Of a stretch of 64,000 nt of DNA, positions 60,837 through 64,000 are shown one piece after another. The position numbers were made by a program, and so were the translations under genes. Origin of the DNA: Propioniciclava flava (GTDB lineage: Bacteria; Actinomycetota; Actinomycetes; Propionibacteriales; Propionibacteriaceae); the NCBI RefSeq assembly GCF_004126535.1, contig NZ_PPCV01000001.1:186001-250000 (forward strand), written 5' to 3'. Positions within the stretch are counted from its first letter, which is position 1. The number at the start of each line of letters is the position of its first letter. A model generated the notes under the pieces. It had not been told where the DNA came from. It searched no databases and saw only the letters and a list, made by a program, of their open reading frames with translations.

Positions 60837-62927
60837 GTGACTTCGACCGCCGCCGCCAAGCCCGAGAACCGCGAGTATGAGGCTCGTCATCTCCTCGTCC
60901 TCGAAGGCCTCGAGGCCGTTCGTAAGCGTCCCGCCATGTACATCGGTTCGACCGATACGCGCGGCCTCATGCACTGCATGTGGGAGATCATCGACAACGC
61001 CGTTGACGAGGCTTTGGCAGGCTACGGCAAGGCGATCAGCGTCGTCCTGCACCCCGACGGGTCGGTCCAGGTCGATGATGTGGCCCGGGGCATGCCGGTC
61101 GATATCGAGCCGCGCACGGGTCTGTCGGGCGTGGAGGTCATCTTCACGAAGCTGCATGCGGGGGGCAAGTTCGGGGGCGGCTCGTACAACGCGACTGGCG
61201 GCCTCCACGGTGTGGGGGCGTCGGTCGTGAACGCCCTGAGCTCACGCCTCGACGTCGAGGTGGATCGGAATCAGGCAACGTGGGCGATGTCCTTTCGCCG
61301 AGGCGTTCCTGGGGTGTTCGACGGCCCTGGCCCGGACGCGGGCTTTACCCCCGACAACACGCTGCGTCAGGTAGAGAAGGTCCGCAAGGGCGTCACCGGG
61401 ACCAGGATCCGCTACTGGCCCGATCGACAGATCTTCCTCAAAGACGCAAAGCTCTCCGGCACGCAGTTGGCGGCCCGCGCTCGCCAGACCTCCTTCCTGG
61501 TCCCTGGCCTGGCCATCACCGTCGACGATCGTCGCATCGCGGGGGAGGAACACGTCGAGACCCACGTCCATGAGGGGGGCATCTCCGAGTTTGCGGACTA
61601 TCTGAGCGAGGGCAGTCCCGTCACCGACGTCTTGCGCCTGCAAGGCAGCGATCGCTTCACCGAAACGGTCCCGATGCTGGACGCGGCGGGAGCCATGACA
61701 CCCACCGACGTGGAGCGCGAGCTTGATGTGGACATCGCGCTGCGCTGGTCGAACGGCTATGACGCCAAAGTGGTCTCGTTCGTCAACATCATTGCCACCC
61801 CCAAGGGCGGCACGCACGTCCAGGGGTTCGAGCGTGGGCTCGTGCGCGCGTTTGCCAAGGCGCTGGAGGGCAGTCGACTCCTGAAGTCGGGCGAGGAAGT
61901 CCTCAAAGACGACATCCTCGAAGGTCTCACCGCGGTGGTCACCGTGCGCTTGGCCGAGCCTCAGTTCGAAGGGCAGACCAAGGAGGTCTTGGGCACCCCG
62001 CCGGTGGCGCGTCTGGTGATGCGCATTGTCGAGTCGGAGCTGACCGAGTTCCTCACGAGCCAGAAGGCCACCCAACGCCCTCAGGCGCGTGCGGTGCTGG
62101 AGAAGGCCGTCGCCGCGTCCCGCACGCGGGTGGCGGCCCGCACCCACAAGGAGAATCAGCGCCGCAAGACGGCTTTGGAGTCCAGCACGCTGCCCGCCAA
62201 GCTGGCCGACTGTCGCAGTTCAGATCAAAGCCGCAGTGAGTTGTTCATCGTTGAGGGCGACTCGGCGATGGGCACCGCGAAGCTGGCGCGCAACTCTGAG
62301 TTCCAAGCCTTGCTGCCGATCCGCGGCAAGATCTTGAACGTGCAGAAGGCCTCGGTCGCCGACATGCTGAAGAACGCCGAGTGTGCCTCGATCATTCAGG
62401 TTGTTGGTGCCGGGTCGGGCAAAACCTGCGACCCGGATCAAAGCCGCTACGGCAAGATCATCTTCATGGCGGATGCCGACTCCGACGGCGCGCACATCCG
62501 TACGCTTCTGGCGACGCTGTTCTTCACGTACATGCGACCGATGATCGAGGCGGGCCGGGTATACACCGCCGTGCCGCCGCTGCATCGCTTCGAACTGACC
62601 AAGCCCCGCAAGGGTCAAGAGCGCTACATCTACACCTACAGCGAGAGCGAGTATCACCGAAAGCTGGCTGAGCTGACGAAGAAGGGCGTCGGGTTCAAGG
62701 AACCACAACGCTACAAGGGCCTGGGTGAGATGGATGCTGACCAGCTCAAGGAGACCACGATGGATCCGCGCCACCGCCAGTTGCGCCGGATCACCGTGGA
62801 GCAAGGGGAATCACTCGAACAGGCCCAGGCCACGTTTGAGAAGCTGATGGGCAACGACGTCGCTCCGCGCAAGGAGTTCATCATCGAGGGAGCTTTCGCC
62901 CTGGATGCGGAGCGCATCGACGCCTAG
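60837..62927 (+). CDS. parE: DNA topoisomerase IV subunit B (ParE / type IIA topoisomerase ATPase subunit)
   Basis: A 696-residue GHKL-TOPRIM protein. The N-terminal ATPase has LEAVRKRPAMYIGS, the Mg-binding Asn in IIDNAVDEALAG and the GGLHGVGASVVNALS lid. The TOPRIM domain has LFIVEGDSAMGTAK and the acidic MADADSDGAHI motif. A GyrB tail follows (QRYKGLGEMDADQLKETTMDP). The location near sigA together with a ParC-like gene at 63498 favours ParE over GyrB, whose gene is usually next to dnaA. The GTG at 60837 lies 6 nt after TAGGGT without a ribosome site, so a leaderless mRNA is likely. Confidence 0.92.
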   Translation: MTSTAAAKPENREYEARHLLVLEGLEAVRKRPAMYIGSTDTRGLMHCMWEIIDNAVDEALAGYGKAISVVLHPDGSVQVDDVARGMPVDIEPRTGLSGVEVIFTKLHAGGKFGGGSYNATGGLHGVGASVVNALSSRLDVEVDRNQATWAMSFRRGVPGVFDGPGPDAGFTPDNTLRQVEKVRKGVTGTRIRYWPDRQIFLKDAKLSGTQLAARARQTSFLVPGLAITVDDRRIAGEEHVETHVHEGGISEFADYLSEGSPVTDVLRLQGSDRFTETVPMLDAAGAMTPTDVERELDVDIALRWSNGYDAKVVSFVNIIATPKGGTHVQGFERGLVRAFAKALEGSRLLKSGEEVLKDDILEGLTAVVTVRLAEPQFEGQTKEVLGTPPVARLVMRIVESELTEFLTSQKATQRPQARAVLEKAVAASRTRVAARTHKENQRRKTALESSTLPAKLADCRSSDQSRSELFIVEGDSAMGTAKLARNSEFQALLPIRGKILNVQKASVADMLKNAECASIIQVVGAGSGKTCDPDQSRYGKIIFMADADSDGAHIRTLLATLFFTYMRPMIEAGRVYTAVPPLHRFELTKPRKGQERYIYTYSESEYHRKLAELTKKGVGFKEPQRYKGLGEMDADQLKETTMDPRHRQLRRITVEQGESLEQAQATFEKLMGNDVAPRKEFIIEGAFALDAERIDA

Positions 62928-62956
62928 GCCTGCATCGCGACAAGGAAGGAACCGAC

Positions 62957-63475
62957 ATGACAACGCCGACGGTGGGGGAGCACCCCCACGGCTTTGACGA
63001 CCTGGTAGCGGCCAACAAGCGCTACGCGATCTCGTTCCCGCACGGCTTTGACGGCATCGCCCACCAAGGCGTCTTGATCCTCACATGCATGGATTCACGA
63101 CTCGAGCCCTTGGAGATGTTCGGCCTGCGGGTTGGGGAGGCCAAGATCCTCCGGACGGCGGGCGGTCGCCTCACCCAACCGGCTTTGGCGGCCATGGTGA
63201 TGGGCGTCCACAAGCTCAAAGTGAACCGGATTCTCATCGTGCCGCACACCTTGTGCGCTGCCGCCTCCTCAACGGAAGCACAGTTGCGTGACTCGATCTC
63301 CGAACTCTCCGGCGTTGACGCGCACGGCTTCACTTTCGGAGTGGACCCCGATCAGATGGGGCGGCTTCGCGAGGACGTCGAGACGGTGCGCACCCAGCCC
63401 CTCATCGGTCCGTTCGCCGAGGTGGGCGGCTTCCTCTACAACGTCGAGACGGGTCTCGTCGACCGCATCTGCTGA
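62957..63475 (+). CDS. Beta-class carbonic anhydrase
   Basis: A 172-residue enzyme interconverting CO2 and bicarbonate. Zinc ligands Cys44 (TCMDSRLEP, with the Asp46-Arg48 dyad), His97 and Cys100 (VPHTLCAA) are all present. Length and the missing C-terminal extension fit the short Rv1284-like beta class. AAGGAAGG precedes the ATG. It lies 29 bp after parE and may be co-transcribed with it. Confidence 0.93.
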   Translation: MTTPTVGEHPHGFDDLVAANKRYAISFPHGFDGIAHQGVLILTCMDSRLEPLEMFGLRVGEAKILRTAGGRLTQPALAAMVMGVHKLKVNRILIVPHTLCAAASSTEAQLRDSISELSGVDAHGFTFGVDPDQMGRLREDVETVRTQPLIGPFAEVGGFLYNVETGLVDRIC

Positions 63476-63497
63476 GAGCCGCCTTCCCAGGGGGGAC

Positions 63498-64000
63498 TCA
63501 GTGCTGACGCGTCCCGACCGCAACGATGGGCTGCGGGAGAGGATCGCCCGATCCGTCGCGTCGCCCCGTCGCGGGCGGCAGGTCCACGGGGCTGCCTGAC
63601 GCCGCCGCCGCGATCGCCGGGGAGGGGCCTACCCACGCGAGGGTGAGGGTGTCTTCACCCTTGAGGAAGCGGTGGCAGCGCACTCCGCCGGTGGCGCGTC
63701 CCTTGCCTGGGTACTCGGCGAACTCGGTGACTTTCACCAGACCGGCTTCGGTTCCTGGGAGCGCGTCAGAGGAGCCCGAGACGGTGGCGACCACGGCGTC
63801 CTGCCCCGGAGAGGCGCCAAAGAACACGACCTTTGCGCCGTCGGCGAGCTTGATACCTGCCACGCCGCCCCCGGCTCGACCCTGCGGCCGAACGGCTGAG
63901 GCGGGGAAGTGCAGCAACTGCGCATCGGAGGTGACGAAGACCAACTCTTGCGTTTCGTCACCCAGTTCCACGGCGCCGACGACGTGGTCGCCAGGCTCCA
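63498..64000 (-). CDS. parC: DNA topoisomerase IV subunit A (ParC), C-terminal part (gene continues beyond right edge)
   Basis: The last 167 or so residues of a GyrA/ParC-type subunit: blades of the C-terminal DNA-wrapping beta-pinwheel, with VFVTSDAQLLHFPASAVRPQGRAGGGVAGI and LVKVTEFAEYPGKGRATGGV. The GyrA-box proper (QRRGGKG) is not visible in this part; RPQGRAGGGVAG occupies a blade-repeat equivalent. The neighbouring parE supports ParC. The catalytic Tyr and winged helix lie outside the window. It is convergent with the carbonic anhydrase gene, 22 bp apart. Confidence 0.9.
   Translation of the reverse strand, partial: EPGDHVVGAVELGDETQELVFVTSDAQLLHFPASAVRPQGRAGGGVAGIKLADGAKVVFFGASPGQDAVVATVSGSSDALPGTEAGLVKVTEFAEYPGKGRATGGVRCHRFLKGEDTLTLAWVGPSPAIAAAASGSPVDLPPATGRRDGSGDPLPQPIVAVGTRQH

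Overview
The window is a gene-dense, high-GC (roughly two-thirds G+C) actinobacterial chromosome segment. Gene order and content point to the Propionibacteriaceae or a close relative. The core block rimO-pgsA-cinA-clgR-recA-recX-miaB-miaA-dapF-hflX-dinG-lexA-nrdR-nrdJ and the sigB/sigA/parE/parC neighbourhood are conserved actinobacterial arrangements. The family-level placement is inference. No rRNA, tRNA, CRISPR array or insertion sequence was recognised.

Region 1 (1-13.9 kb) is accessory. After the tail of an SDR oxidoreductase comes a five-gene minus-strand operon: an alpha-oxoamine synthase (AONS), an iterative PKS subunit (AT-pseudoACP-ACP-KR-DH), a phosphopantetheinyl transferase, a KS-CLF protein and a 14-TM MFS exporter. 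It faces a MerR-type regulator across a 114-bp promoter region carrying two near-identical inverted 15-bp dyads, each covering a predicted -10 box. The regulator is followed by an MDR reductase, an aldo-keto reductase and an ABM-fold monooxygenase. The set reads as a PUFA/enediyne-like lipid polyketide synthase whose acyl chain is released by decarboxylative condensation with an amino acid, giving a long-chain alpha-aminoketone that is then exported. This is the best candidate for an undescribed system.

Region 2 (13.9-31.7 kb) is the conserved information-processing block: tRNA and ribosome methylthiolation, phospholipid synthesis, SOS response (recA, recX, lexA, dinG, a LexA-divergent small membrane protein), lysine/peptidoglycan precursor (dapF), HflX, and the NrdR-controlled class II ribonucleotide reductase. 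LexA boxes, tandem NrdR boxes and several hairpin terminators are visible.

Region 3 (31.7-42.1 kb) is uptake and cell-wall sugar metabolism. It holds a MurNAc operon (murQ-PTS EIIBC-mupG) divergent from a MurR/RpiR regulator, an inositol-monophosphatase-like enzyme, a polar amino-acid ABC transporter, and an acyltransferase/DedA-like pair. Region 4 (42.2-53.9 kb) holds an AEC transporter, phosphoketolase, an FMN-binding protein, a prolyl oligopeptidase and the hrpA-PAC2-tesB operon. Region 5 (54-64 kb) holds sigB, oligopeptidase B, sigA, a macrodomain protein, an LLM oxidoreductase, a zinc-ribbon protein, parE, a beta-carbonic anhydrase and the end of parC.

A recurrent feature is a TANNNT hexamer 6-7 nt before the start codon with no convincing Shine-Dalgarno sequence. 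This suggests leaderless transcripts for about ten genes, including lexA, parE and the MerR regulator.
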